Source of the DNA: Actinomycetota bacterium
GTDB taxonomy: Bacteria > Actinomycetota > Actinomycetes > Nanopelagicales > Nanopelagicaceae
Direction: 5' to 3'
DNA: 7,065 nucleotides
Assembly (NCBI GenBank): GCA_009700155.1
Contig: WLMP01000048.1
Coordinates: 1 to 7,065 of the forward strand
Position numbers and translations under genes: made by a program. Positions 1 to 6,388 of the stretch are shown one piece after another. Numbering within the stretch: the first letter of the stretch is position 1; each line of letters begins with the position of its first letter. The notes beneath the pieces are model-generated. The model had not been told where the DNA came from. It did not search any database and worked only from the letters and a program-made list of their open reading frames with translations.

Positions 1-68
1 CCTAGCTCAATTGGTAGAGCACCGCCTTTGCAAGGCGGGGGTTAGGGGTTCGATTCCCCTGGTCTCCA
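1..68 (+). tRNA. tRNA-Ala (anticodon UGC), 5' truncated by window edge
   Basis: The sequence folds as a tRNA. The D-arm starts near base 5. The anticodon stem is CCGCC (22-26) paired with GGCGG (34-38), enclosing a 7-base loop with anticodon TGC at 29-31. The T-arm is AGGGG (44-48), a TTCGATT loop and CCCCT (56-60). The 3' acceptor strand GGTCTCC is at 61-67, with discriminator A at 68. The window opens at tRNA position 6, so five bases of the 5' acceptor strand lie outside. The U at tRNA position 70 fits the G3-U70 pair that identifies alanine tRNAs, although G3 itself is not visible. No CCA tail is encoded (CA follows the discriminator), so CCA must be added after transcription. In actinobacteria a tRNA-Ile/tRNA-Ala pair often sits near gyrA and a cyclophilin gene, which matches the next gene here. 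Confidence 0.95.
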
Positions 69-72
69 CAAA

Positions 73-97
73 TTTTATTTATTAAAAGTAAATAAAA
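73..97. repeat. AT-only inverted repeat downstream of tRNA-Ala
   Basis: TTTTATTTA (73-81) and TAAATAAAA (89-97) are perfect 9-base complements around a 7-base loop. The repeat sits just 3' of the tRNA. It contains no G-C pairs and no T tract follows it, so it is a poor intrinsic terminator. It might act as a processing or weak termination element of the tRNA transcript, or it may simply be a chance pairing in AT-rich DNA. Confidence 0.3.
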
Positions 98-128
98 AAC
101 TTATCCAAGAACAGGTTGGTGAAATTAA

Positions 129-788
129 ATGAAGAAATTATCTTTATTTTTAATTACCGCTTTACTACTTACCGGATGTTCATCAACAGAAAATGAAATG
201 CAGAGTCAGGCAAATACAGAAGTACAGAGTGAAACAAAGACAGAAACAAAAAACGAAGGGCAGAGTGATCAAGTGAGTATGAATACAGCAATCTTAAAAA
301 CAAGCATGGGGGAAATCACCATTGAGTTATTTCCAAACCAGGCACCAAAAACAGTTAAGAACTTTGTTGATCTTGCAACAGGTGCAAAAGAGTGGATAGA
401 TCCAAATATTGGCGAGAAAGTAAAAACCAATCTTTATGATGGCACAATTTTCCACCGCGTTATTCCAGGATTTATGATTCAAGGCGGAGACCCACTTGGT
501 AGTGGTATGGGTGGCCCTGGCTATAACTTTGCCGATGAGTTTCATGGCGAATTAAGTTTTGATCGACCATATTTACTAGCTATGGCAAATGCTGGACCAA
601 ACACCAATGGTTCTCAATTTTTTATTACAGTAGCTCCAACTGCTTGGTTAAACCAAAAACACACAATATTTGGTGAGGTCAAGGATGCTGCTAGCCAAAA
701 GGTAGTAGATGCAATTGCAACTGTTAAAACTGGTGCAAATGACAAGCCAGTTCAGGCAGTTAAGATTAACTCTGTAACTATAAAGTAA
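129..788 (+). CDS. Lipoprotein cyclophilin-type peptidyl-prolyl cis-trans isomerase
   Basis: This 219-residue protein catalyses cis-trans isomerisation of X-Pro bonds and probably assists folding outside the membrane. Residues 1-16 form a lipoprotein signal peptide (KK, then a hydrophobic stretch) ending in the lipobox LLTGC, so Cys17 would be lipidated. Residues 18-50 are a polar, low-complexity linker rich in Ser, Thr, Glu and Gln. The cyclophilin domain covers about 52-219. Visible active-site landmarks are [13 protein letters not shown] (Arg110 as the catalytic arginine, Phe115, Met116, Gln118), [14 protein letters not shown] (Gln163, Phe165) and [10 protein letters not shown] (Trp173, His178). 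I prefer the ATG at 129 because it supplies a convincing signal peptide. An internal ATG at 279 (residue 51) would give a cytosolic form, but no clear ribosome binding site precedes it. The site before 129 is also weak. The rhomboid gene follows after 5 bases, so the two are probably co-transcribed. Confidence 0.93.
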   Translation: MKKLSLFLITALLLTGCSSTENEMQSQANTEVQSETKTETKNEGQSDQVSMNTAILKTSMGEITIELFPNQAPKTVKNFVDLATGAKEWIDPNIGEKVKTNLYDGTIFHRVIPGFMIQGGDPLGSGMGGPGYNFADEFHGELSFDRPYLLAMANAGPNTNGSQFFITVAPTAWLNQKHTIFGEVKDAASQKVVDAIATVKTGANDKPVQAVKINSVTIK

Positions 789-793
789 ATTTA

Positions 794-1330
794 ATGCCAC
801 AGGGATTAACTAAAAACTTAATTTTATTAATCTCTGGATGTTTTTTACTTTCTCAATTTCAAACTAATCTGCAATTTGAGTTTGCCTTATATCCGGCGGC
901 AATAGATCAAGGGCAGTGGTATCGGTTAATCACAGTGGCTTTGGTGCATGGCGGCTGGCTGCATTTAATCTTTAACATGCTTGCCCTGTTATCAATTGGC
1001 ACATTAGTTGAAAGTTTTTATGGCCAAAATAAGTATGCAATTATTTTATTTGTAAGTTTAATTTCAGGCTCACTAGCCTCCTATGTTTTTAACCCACCAC
1101 AAACCTTGGCGGTGGGCTCATCTGGAATGATCTTTGGATTATTTGGCGCATTAGCTATTGCCGGCAGAGCGTTAGGGGCAAACCCGAAAGAGGTGGGCTC
1201 ATTAATCGCAATAAATATTGCAATCCCCTTTTTAATCCCAGGTATTGATTGGAAGGCTCACTTAGGCGGACTGATCGGGGGCGCTTTGATCGCTGCCCTA
1301 CTTAAACCTAAAAGATCGCTCTGGGAATAA
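794..1330 (+). CDS. Rhomboid family intramembrane serine protease
   Basis: This 178-residue polytopic membrane protein should cleave substrates within or near the membrane. The catalytic elements of the family are all present. HLIFN in the second helix supplies His57 and Asn61 (oxyanion-hole region), GSSG at 108-111 supplies the nucleophile Ser110, and AHLGG supplies the partner His156 in the last helix. About six hydrophobic segments can be seen (roughly 8-21, 46-70, 82-98, 106-125, 134-150, 154-171), matching the minimal six-helix bacterial form without extra domains. The ATG at 794 lies 5 bases after the cyclophilin stop without a clear Shine-Dalgarno site, which suggests translational coupling. 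A cyclophilin/rhomboid pair is a familiar neighbour set near the actinobacterial origin. The physiological substrate cannot be told from sequence. Confidence 0.93.
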   Translation: MPQGLTKNLILLISGCFLLSQFQTNLQFEFALYPAAIDQGQWYRLITVALVHGGWLHLIFNMLALLSIGTLVESFYGQNKYAIILFVSLISGSLASYVFNPPQTLAVGSSGMIFGLFGALAIAGRALGANPKEVGSLIAINIAIPFLIPGIDWKAHLGGLIGGALIAALLKPKRSLWE

Positions 1331-1363
1331 AGCAGCCTCAGTTTCAGTTCTGTAGATAGCAAC

Positions 1364-1384
1364 CTTGAGCCTACTCGGCTCAAC
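1364..1384. promoter_or_regulatory. HAIR-like HspR operator upstream of dnaK
   Basis: CTTGAGC (1364-1370), 7 bases, then GCTCAAC (1378-1384) form an inverted repeat with a perfect TTGAGC/GCTCAA core. The published HAIR consensus bound by HspR is CTTGAGT-N7-ACTCAAG, so both the spacing and the half-site cores match. HspR is encoded at the end of this same operon, which makes an autoregulatory operator the natural reading. Binding itself is inferred. Confidence 0.75.
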
Positions 1385-1387
1385 CTT

Positions 1388-1417
1388 TTGACCAAATAGG
1401 CACTCAAGGTTGAGAAT
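1388..1417 (+). promoter_or_regulatory. Possible dnaK operon promoter
   Basis: A TTGACC hexamer (1388-1393) resembles a sigma-70 -35 box, and GAGAAT (1412-1417) is a 4-of-6 match to a -10 box at 18-base spacing. The element lies just downstream of the HAIR repeat and overlaps a second HspR-like palindrome, which would fit repression by occlusion. The -10 match is poor, so other start sites in 1385-1480 are possible. Confidence 0.25.
1402..1414. promoter_or_regulatory. Second HspR-like half-site / palindrome upstream of dnaK
   Basis: ACTCAAG at 1402-1408 is an exact match to the right half of the HAIR consensus. It overlaps a compact palindrome CTCAA-GG-TTGAG (1403-1414). The left partner at the expected position (around 1387-1393, TTTGACC) is degenerate. 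This could be a second, weaker HspR site next to the HAIR at 1364-1384. Confidence 0.4.
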
Positions 1418-1500
1418 ATACCTGTGAAGCAAAGGCTTAGGCCAGCTTTGAGGTAACCCCCAAAGACCCAAACAGGTCAAAAAAATAGAAATGAAAAAAA

Positions 1501-1504
1501 GGAG
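1501..1504 (+). promoter_or_regulatory. Ribosome binding site of dnaK
   Basis: GGAG within AAAAGGAGT lies 9 bases before the ATG at 1514. It is one of only a few clear Shine-Dalgarno sequences in the window and supports the dnaK start. I see no complementary anti-Shine-Dalgarno stretch in the leader that would suggest an RNA thermometer. Confidence 0.7.
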
Positions 1505-1513
1505 TAAAACCAG

Positions 1514-3343
1514 ATGGCAAGAGCGGTAGGAATTGATTTAGGAACAACTAATAGCTGCGTATCGGTATTAGAAGGTGGTGAACCAACTGTTATTGCAAAC
1601 GCAGAGGGTGCTAGAACTACCCCATCAATTGTTGCCTTTGCAAAAAATGGTGAGGTATTAGTTGGTGAGGTTGCAAAGCGTCAATCTGTAACAAATGTTG
1701 AGCGCACAATCCGCTCAGTTAAAAGACATATGGGAACTAATTGGACCCAAGATATTGATGGCAAGAAGTACACACCTCAAGAAATTAGTGCTCGCATATT
1801 AATGAAATTAAAGCGCGATGCTGAAAGTTATTTAGGCGAGACGGTAGCAGATGCAGTTATTACTGTGCCGGCATACTTTAATGATGCTCAACGCCAAGCA
1901 ACTAAAGAAGCTGGTGAGATCGCAGGGCTTAATGTATTACGTATTGTTAATGAGCCAACAGCGGCTGCGCTCGCTTATGGATTAGACAAGGGCGATAAAG
2001 AACAAACAATTTTAGTTTTCGACCTAGGTGGCGGAACATTTGACGTATCTTTACTTGAAATTGGTGAAGGTGTTGTTGAAGTTAAAGCTACTAACGGTGA
2101 TAACAATTTAGGTGGAGATGACTGGGATCAAGCATTAGTTGATCACTTAGTTAAAACTTTCGCTGCCAAAAATGGTATTGATTTAACTAAAGATAAAATG
2201 GCGATGCAACGTGTGCGTGAAGCTGCAGAGAAGGCAAAGATTGAACTTTCATCTTCTGCGCAAACTTCCGTCAATTTGCCTTACATAACAGTTGATACTG
2301 AAAAAAATCCACTGTTTTTAGATGAGACAGTTACCAGAGCGCAATTTCAAGGGTTAACTGCAGATCTATTAGAAAGATGTAAGAAACCATTCCAATCAGT
2401 ACTACGTGATGCCGGTATTCCAATAGCTGATATCGATCATGTTGTTTTAGTTGGTGGATCAACTCGTATGCCAGCAGTTGTTGATTTAGTTAAATCATTA
2501 ACTGGTGGACAAGAGCCAAATAAAGGTGTTAATCCAGATGAGGTAGTTGCTGTTGGAGCTGCCCTACAAGCTGGTGTATTAAAGGGTGAAGTTAAAGATG
2601 TGTTATTACTTGATGTCACACCACTATCTCTTGGTATTGAAACCAAGGGTGGAGTTATGACTAAGTTAATTGAGCGCAATACAACTATCCCAACTAAACG
2701 TAGTGAGATTTTCTCAACTGCAGATGATAATCAACCAGCTGTACAAATTCAGGTGTTCCAAGGTGAGCGCGAAATGGCTGCTTACAACAAGAAACTTGGC
2801 ATGTTTGAGTTAACTGGACTACCACCTGCACCAAGAGGAGTTCCGCAAATTGAGGTCACATTTGATATCGATGCCAATGGAATTGTTCATGTATCGGCAA
2901 AAGATCTTGGTACAGGAAAATTACAAAGCATGACAATCACCGGTGGCTCTGCTCTTTCTAAAGAAGAGATTGAGCAAATGATGAAGGATGCCGAGGCGCA
3001 TGCTGAAGAGGATAAGCAACGCAGAGAAGAGGCAGATGTTAGAAATTCTGGCGACTCTCTTGTTTATCAAACAGAGAAATTCCTAAAAGATAATGCAGAT
3101 AAGTTCAATGATGGCGATAACGCTACGAAAAAAGTTGAACTAGAAGCAGCAATTACAGATCTAAAGAAATCTCTTGAGGGAACAGATTTATCTGCAATTA
3201 AGAGCGCAACTGAAAAAGTATCTGAGATCAGTCAGCAATTAGGTGCAGCTTTATATGCAGCAAATGCTGCACAAGCTCCAGCAGGTGATACACCAGCAGA
3301 TGATGGTGTGCAAGATGCTGAAGTTGTGGATGAGCAAAAGTAA
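1514..3343 (+). CDS. dnaK: Chaperone protein DnaK (Hsp70)
   Basis: This 609-residue cytosolic ATP-driven chaperone binds exposed hydrophobic peptide segments and works with DnaJ and GrpE, encoded next. The nucleotide-binding domain covers about 1-360, with the Hsp70 signatures IDLGTTNS (7-14), [12 protein letters not shown] (168-179, with Thr175 at the autophosphorylation position) and [13 protein letters not shown] (310-322). Lys70 and [11 protein letters not shown] (146-156, Glu147) are the other ATPase landmarks. The interdomain linker VLLLDVTPL is at 363-371, the beta substrate-binding domain at about 372-485, and the helical lid to about 580. An Ala/Asp-rich tail ends in DAEVVDEQK. The segment after residue 74 lacks the roughly 20-residue insert of proteobacterial DnaK, as expected for Gram-positive Hsp70s. 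It heads the heat-shock operon, overlaps grpE by one base (TAATG), and lies behind a HAIR operator. Confidence 0.99.
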   Translation: MARAVGIDLGTTNSCVSVLEGGEPTVIANAEGARTTPSIVAFAKNGEVLVGEVAKRQSVTNVERTIRSVKRHMGTNWTQDIDGKKYTPQEISARILMKLKRDAESYLGETVADAVITVPAYFNDAQRQATKEAGEIAGLNVLRIVNEPTAAALAYGLDKGDKEQTILVFDLGGGTFDVSLLEIGEGVVEVKATNGDNNLGGDDWDQALVDHLVKTFAAKNGIDLTKDKMAMQRVREAAEKAKIELSSSAQTSVNLPYITVDTEKNPLFLDETVTRAQFQGLTADLLERCKKPFQSVLRDAGIPIADIDHVVLVGGSTRMPAVVDLVKSLTGGQEPNKGVNPDEVVAVGAALQAGVLKGEVKDVLLLDVTPLSLGIETKGGVMTKLIERNTTIPTKRSEIFSTADDNQPAVQIQVFQGEREMAAYNKKLGMFELTGLPPAPRGVPQIEVTFDIDANGIVHVSAKDLGTGKLQSMTITGGSALSKEEIEQMMKDAEAHAEEDKQRREEADVRNSGDSLVYQTEKFLKDNADKFNDGDNATKKVELEAAITDLKKSLEGTDLSAIKSATEKVSEISQQLGAALYAANAAQAPAGDTPADDGVQDAEVVDEQK

Positions 3344-3846
3344 TGAGCGAAGATAATTTAACTGCGTCAGAGAAACAACTCTCTGACGCAGTTGATGAAG
3401 TATTAAATGAAACCACTACCGAAGTTGATGTGGTTGCAACCCTAACTTCAGATCTACAACGCCTACAAGCTGAGTATGCAAATTATCGAAAGCGTGTAGA
3501 TCGCGATCGACAATTAACATCCGAGCTTGCTTTTGCTGCAGTTTTATCTGAATTACTTCCAGTGCTAGATGATTTAGAAAGAGCGAGTGAACACGGTGAA
3601 TTAACTGGTGGGTTTAAGGCGGTTTCAGATCGCATAAATACAATCGTAGAAAAATTAGGTTTAAGCAAGTTTGCCGATGCACCAGTTCCATTTAATCCAG
3701 AGATCCACGAAGCACTTACCCATGAAACATCATCTGAGGTAACTCAACCGACTGCAACAAAGATTTTGCAACCAGGTTATAAATTTAAAGAGCGAGTAAT
3801 TAGAGCTGCGCGAGTTGCAGTAACTGAACCTGAAGTAAGCAACTAA
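3343..3846 (+). CDS. grpE: Nucleotide exchange factor GrpE
   Basis: This 167-residue protein releases ADP from DnaK and so resets the chaperone cycle; the family acts as a dimer. Residues 1-33 are acidic and poorly conserved. A long helix (about 34-66, heptad-like, RLQAEYANYRKRVDRDR) leads to the conserved LLPVLDDLERA (71-81) and GGF (89-91). The C-terminal beta domain has FNPEIHEAL (117-125) and the family ending ILQPGYKFKERVIRAARVAV (141-160). The ATG overlaps the dnaK stop by one base in TAATG, so translation is probably coupled. Codons 6-17 contain a perfect 14-bp inverted repeat, listed separately. Confidence 0.97.
   Translation: MSEDNLTASEKQLSDAVDEVLNETTTEVDVVATLTSDLQRLQAEYANYRKRVDRDRQLTSELAFAAVLSELLPVLDDLERASEHGELTGGFKAVSDRINTIVEKLGLSKFADAPVPFNPEIHEALTHETSSEVTQPTATKILQPGYKFKERVIRAARVAVTEPEVSN
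3360..3393 (+). repeat. Perfect 14-bp inverted repeat (hairpin) in the 5' end of grpE
   Basis: AACTGCGTCAGAGA (3360-3373) and TCTCTGACGCAGTT (3380-3393) are exact reverse complements separated by AACAAC. In RNA the stem can extend by a U-G and a U-A pair (3359-3394, 3358-3395). It starts 17 bases into grpE and encodes part of the variable acidic N-terminus (residues 6-17). There is no T tract after it, so it is not a classic terminator. It could stabilise the upstream dnaK message, act as an RNase III processing site, or tune grpE translation relative to dnaK. The function is inferred; the repeat is plainly seen. Confidence 0.85.
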
Positions 3847-3858
3847 CTTTAATTATTC

Positions 3859-4773
3859 ATGGCCGCTAAAGATTTATACGAAAAGGATTATTACCAAATC
3901 CTTGGTGTTGCCAAAAACGCTGATGCCACAGCGATTAAAAAGCAGTATCGAAAATTAGCTAGAGAGCTCCACCCAGACAAAACTAAAGGCGATAAAAAAT
4001 TAGAGGATCGTTTTAAGGCAGTTTCTGAAGCCTATGACATATTAAGTGATGATAAAAAACGCCGTGAATATGATGAAGCAAGGCAAGCTTTTAAATCAGG
4101 GCGAGTTCCACCTGGATTTTCACCTGGCGGCCAAGGCTTTAACTCTGGCGACTTTGGTGATCTATTTGGACCAGGTGGAGATATTTTTTCAACTTTATTT
4201 GGCGGCGGCAGAAGCAAACATGGATCTGATTTACAAACTGAAGCATCAATTACATTCAAAGATTCAATTTATGGCACAGAGTTAAATTTAAGGCTTTCAC
4301 CACAAGGCTCTACGCCAACAAATATAACTACAAGAGTGCCTGCCGGGATTAAAGATGGTGCAAAAATAAAAATTAAAGGTCGTGGCGCACCAGGTGCAGC
4401 TGGTCCTGGAGATTTATATGTGATTGTGCATGTAACACCTCATCCAGTATTTTCTAGAAAAGATGAGAATATTCACCTAACTTTGCCAATTACTTTTGCA
4501 GAGGCAACACTAGGAGCTGATATTTCAGTTCCAACTTTAGATGGTGATGAAGTAATAGTTCGCATTGCACCTGGAACACCATCAGGTAGGACGCTAAGAA
4601 TTAAAGGTAGAGGTATTAAGAAAGGTTCTACCTCAGGTGATTTATTAGTCTCCTTAGATGTAAGAATTCCACAACGCGTAGATGGGCAAGCTAAAAAAGC
4701 TATTGAAGATTTTGCAAAAGCAACTTCAGATTTTAATCCACGAGCTGAGTTAATTAGTAAGGCAAAATTATGA
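3859..4773 (+). CDS. dnaJ: J-domain co-chaperone, DnaJ without zinc finger (class B / CbpA-like)
   Basis: This 304-residue co-chaperone delivers substrates to DnaK and stimulates its ATPase. The J domain is at about 9-74 (YYQILGV, helix II KKQYRKLARELHPD with the essential HPD at 38-40, then FKAVSEAYDILSD). A Gly/Phe-rich linker runs at about 81-118 (PGFSPGGQGF, GGDIFSTLFGGG). Two C-terminal beta domains follow (about 124-197 and 198-273), with VPAGIKDGAKIKIKGRG (160-176) and LRIKGRGIKKG (246-256). The protein has no cysteine at all, so the four CXXCXGXG zinc motifs of classical DnaJ are missing and the length is close to CbpA rather than the roughly 380-residue DnaJ. The start is 12 bases after grpE with no visible Shine-Dalgarno site. 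The operon position shows it serves this DnaK; a classical DnaJ may be encoded elsewhere. Confidence 0.95.
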   Translation: MAAKDLYEKDYYQILGVAKNADATAIKKQYRKLARELHPDKTKGDKKLEDRFKAVSEAYDILSDDKKRREYDEARQAFKSGRVPPGFSPGGQGFNSGDFGDLFGPGGDIFSTLFGGGRSKHGSDLQTEASITFKDSIYGTELNLRLSPQGSTPTNITTRVPAGIKDGAKIKIKGRGAPGAAGPGDLYVIVHVTPHPVFSRKDENIHLTLPITFAEATLGADISVPTLDGDEVIVRIAPGTPSGRTLRIKGRGIKKGSTSGDLLVSLDVRIPQRVDGQAKKAIEDFAKATSDFNPRAELISKAKL

Positions 4774-5147
4774 GTAATGAAAATCAAATTCCTGAAGATG
4801 AAGCAGTTTATGTTATCTCTGTTGCTTCTAAATTATCTGGATTACACCCACAAACCCTTAGGCAATATGACAGGTTGGGTTTAGTTTCACCAGGTAGAAC
4901 AATCGGAAAAAATCGACGTTACTCATTAATCGATATAGTTAAATTGCGTAATGTTCAACGATTAGTTGGAGAAGGAATTAACCTTGCTGGCATTGCTCGC
5001 ATTATTGAGTTGGAAGAAGCGGTAGCAAATATGGCACTTGAGGTTGCTAAGTTAAGAACTGAAGTAGACGCATTGCTTGAGGCCAATCCACCAAAAGCTC
5101 TAGTAAGAAGAGATAATCAAACAATTGTTGTTTATCCAAATAATTAA
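4770..5147 (+). CDS. hspR: HspR, MerR-family heat-shock repressor
   Basis: This 125-residue DNA-binding protein is the likely repressor of this operon. The MerR-type winged helix-turn-helix lies at about 13-75: YVISVASKLSGLHPQTLRQY as helix-turn-helix, RLGLVSPGRT as the loop, and NRRYSLIDIVKLR as wing and following helix. Residues about 79-104 are a heptad-like helix (LEEAVANMALEVAKLRTEVD) that should form the dimer coiled coil. The C-terminal tail ends in hydrophobic IVVYP. HspR proteins bind HAIR repeats, and one lies upstream of dnaK here. In Streptomyces DnaK acts as co-repressor, which would give feedback. The ATG overlaps the dnaJ stop by 4 bases (ATGA), indicating coupled translation. 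Confidence 0.95.
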   Translation: MSNENQIPEDEAVYVISVASKLSGLHPQTLRQYDRLGLVSPGRTIGKNRRYSLIDIVKLRNVQRLVGEGINLAGIARIIELEEAVANMALEVAKLRTEVDALLEANPPKALVRRDNQTIVVYPNN

Positions 5148-5170
5148 GCAGAAATAGATAGGCTAAGCAC

Positions 5171-5704
5171 ATGTCAATTAAAGAAAAATTAAAAGAAGAG
5201 ATTTTAAAAAAAGCAGTTGTGCATGGAAAAGTTATTTTATCCTCAGGTAAAGAGGCTGATTACTATGTTGATTTACGCAGAGTAACTTTAGATTCCATAG
5301 CCGCCCCACTAGTTGGTGAGGTTATGTTGGAGTTAACTAAAGATTTAGATTATGAAGCAGTAGGCGGTCTAACTCTTGGTGCAGATCCAGTTGCAACTGC
5401 AATGATGCATGTTGCAGCCAGTAAGGGCCGCAAATTAGATTCTTTTGTAGTTCGAAAAGCAGAAAAAGCTCATGGCTTACAACGAAGAATTGAAGGCCCT
5501 GATGTTAAAGGCAAAAAGGTTTTAGCTGTTGAAGATACCTCTACCACTGGTGGATCGGTATTAACCGCAGTTGAGGCATTAAAAGAGGCTGGAGCGATAA
5601 TTGTTGCGGTTGCAGTAATTGTCGAGCGAGGTGCTGCTGCAAAAGTAAAAGAAGCTAATCTAGAGTATCGCGCCGTTTACCAATTAGCAGATTTAGGTTT
5701 ATAA
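5171..5704 (+). CDS. pyrE: Orotate phosphoribosyltransferase
   Basis: This 177-residue cytosolic enzyme converts orotate and PRPP to orotidine 5'-phosphate and pyrophosphate in pyrimidine synthesis. Landmarks are the N-terminal substrate segment ILSSGKEADYYVDLRR (22-37, Lys27), the flexible catalytic loop VRKAEKAHGLQRRIEG (94-109, with Arg95, Lys96, Lys99 and His101), and the PRPP-binding motif VLAVEDTSTTGGS (117-129). The length is close to that of other actinobacterial PyrE proteins. It lies 23 bases after hspR, and I see no terminator or convincing promoter in between, so read-through from the dnaK operon is likely. The ribosome binding site is weak (GATAGG, 5157-5162). The stop is immediately followed by the stop of the convergent DedA gene. 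Confidence 0.97.
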   Translation: MSIKEKLKEEILKKAVVHGKVILSSGKEADYYVDLRRVTLDSIAAPLVGEVMLELTKDLDYEAVGGLTLGADPVATAMMHVAASKGRKLDSFVVRKAEKAHGLQRRIEGPDVKGKKVLAVEDTSTTGGSVLTAVEALKEAGAIIVAVAVIVERGAAAKVKEANLEYRAVYQLADLGL

Positions 5705-5715
5705 CTAACTTTTTT
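5693..5715 (+). terminator. Possible weak terminator at the end of pyrE
   Basis: TTAGGTTTATAACTAA (5693-5708) can form a small bulged stem of about 6 pairs, and it is followed by C and six T (5710-5715) and a longer T-rich stretch. The stem is short and AT-rich and overlaps both stop codons, so termination here is uncertain. Confidence 0.25.
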
Positions 5716-6388
5716 GTTTTCTTTCTTTATAAATATTATTAAGTAATGGCAAAAGTGTTATCAAAACTATTACTCCTATAATCGGATAGAGATATTTATT
5801 AATTGAGCCTTCAATTAAATCTCCCAACAAGTATCCAATTCCAATTGCAACCTGAGTCCAAATAATTGCACCGATTGCATTCCAGGTTGAAAATAATTTA
5901 CGTTCTAACTTAACCACTCCACAAACTGGATTAATTAAAGTTCTTGCAAACGGAATAAAACGTCCAAAAATTAGCGCCTTACGTGGGCCATATTTAACTA
6001 ACCACTTTTCAATAGTCTCTACCATTTTCATATTAAAGAATCTGGTGTTTGGTCGCTCAAAAAATTTTCTTCCATATTTTTTGCCAAACCAATACCCAAC
6101 TTCACCACCAGCAATTGCAGCTACTGGTGCTAAAGTAAAAAGAAGCGGCGCAGATAACTTAGCCTCACCCAAAAGTTGCGCACCAGAACCAGATGCTGCA
6201 ATTCCAGCAAGGAATACAACCTCACCGCCTGGGAAAAATAATCCAATTAGCAGACCAGTCTCCATAAAAATTATTCCAAGCACACCGATTAAACCAAGAG
6301 TGGAGACCACTGAATTTGCATCAATAAAGTTCATCTTGGGGGTCAGGGTATATGGCTTGACCTGCCAAATTGAGCGTAATTTATCCAC
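5705..6388 (-). CDS. DedA family membrane protein
   Basis: This 227-residue protein belongs to the DedA/VTT family of membrane proteins, which affect membrane homeostasis and, in studied members, flip undecaprenyl phosphate or phosphatidylethanolamine. The family motifs are visible: FMETGLLIGLFFPGGEVVFL (41-60, Glu43 and a PGGE turn), the GGEVGYWFGKKYG block (94-106), and GRFIPFARTLINPVCG (142-157, with Arg143 and Arg149). Hydrophobic segments lie at about 31-62, 80-100, 170-190 and 201-216. The start is a GTG at 6388-6386, preceded 6 bases upstream by AGAGG, a good ribosome binding site. An ATG at 6393 is out of frame, and Met19 has no such site. Downstream it abuts pyrE stop to stop. The specific lipid substrate cannot be assigned from sequence. 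Confidence 0.92.
   Translation of the reverse strand: MDKLRSIWQVKPYTLTPKMNFIDANSVVSTLGLIGVLGIIFMETGLLIGLFFPGGEVVFLAGIAASGSGAQLLGEAKLSAPLLFTLAPVAAIAGGEVGYWFGKKYGRKFFERPNTRFFNMKMVETIEKWLVKYGPRKALIFGRFIPFARTLINPVCGVVKLERKLFSTWNAIGAIIWTQVAIGIGYLLGDLIEGSINKYLYPIIGVIVLITLLPLLNNIYKERKQKS

Noticed and set aside
1446..1465. Small inverted repeat CTTTG...CAAAG in the dnaK leader, as a possible RNA thermometer
   Set aside because: The stem is only 5 pairs with a mismatched centre and does not include or pair with the GGAG ribosome binding site at 1501-1504.
1298..1480. 60-codon open frame on the minus strand in the rhomboid-dnaK gap
   Set aside because: It covers the HAIR repeat and dnaK leader, has no recognisable family and no good ribosome binding site, so it looks like chance.
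3360..3393. Reading the grpE hairpin as an intrinsic terminator
   Set aside because: No T tract follows the stem, and it lies inside an intact coding sequence followed by the rest of the operon.
4046..4787. Several 75-104 codon frames overlapping dnaJ on both strands
   Set aside because: They lie in other frames of dnaJ, which has clear family motifs throughout; their sequences show no domain.
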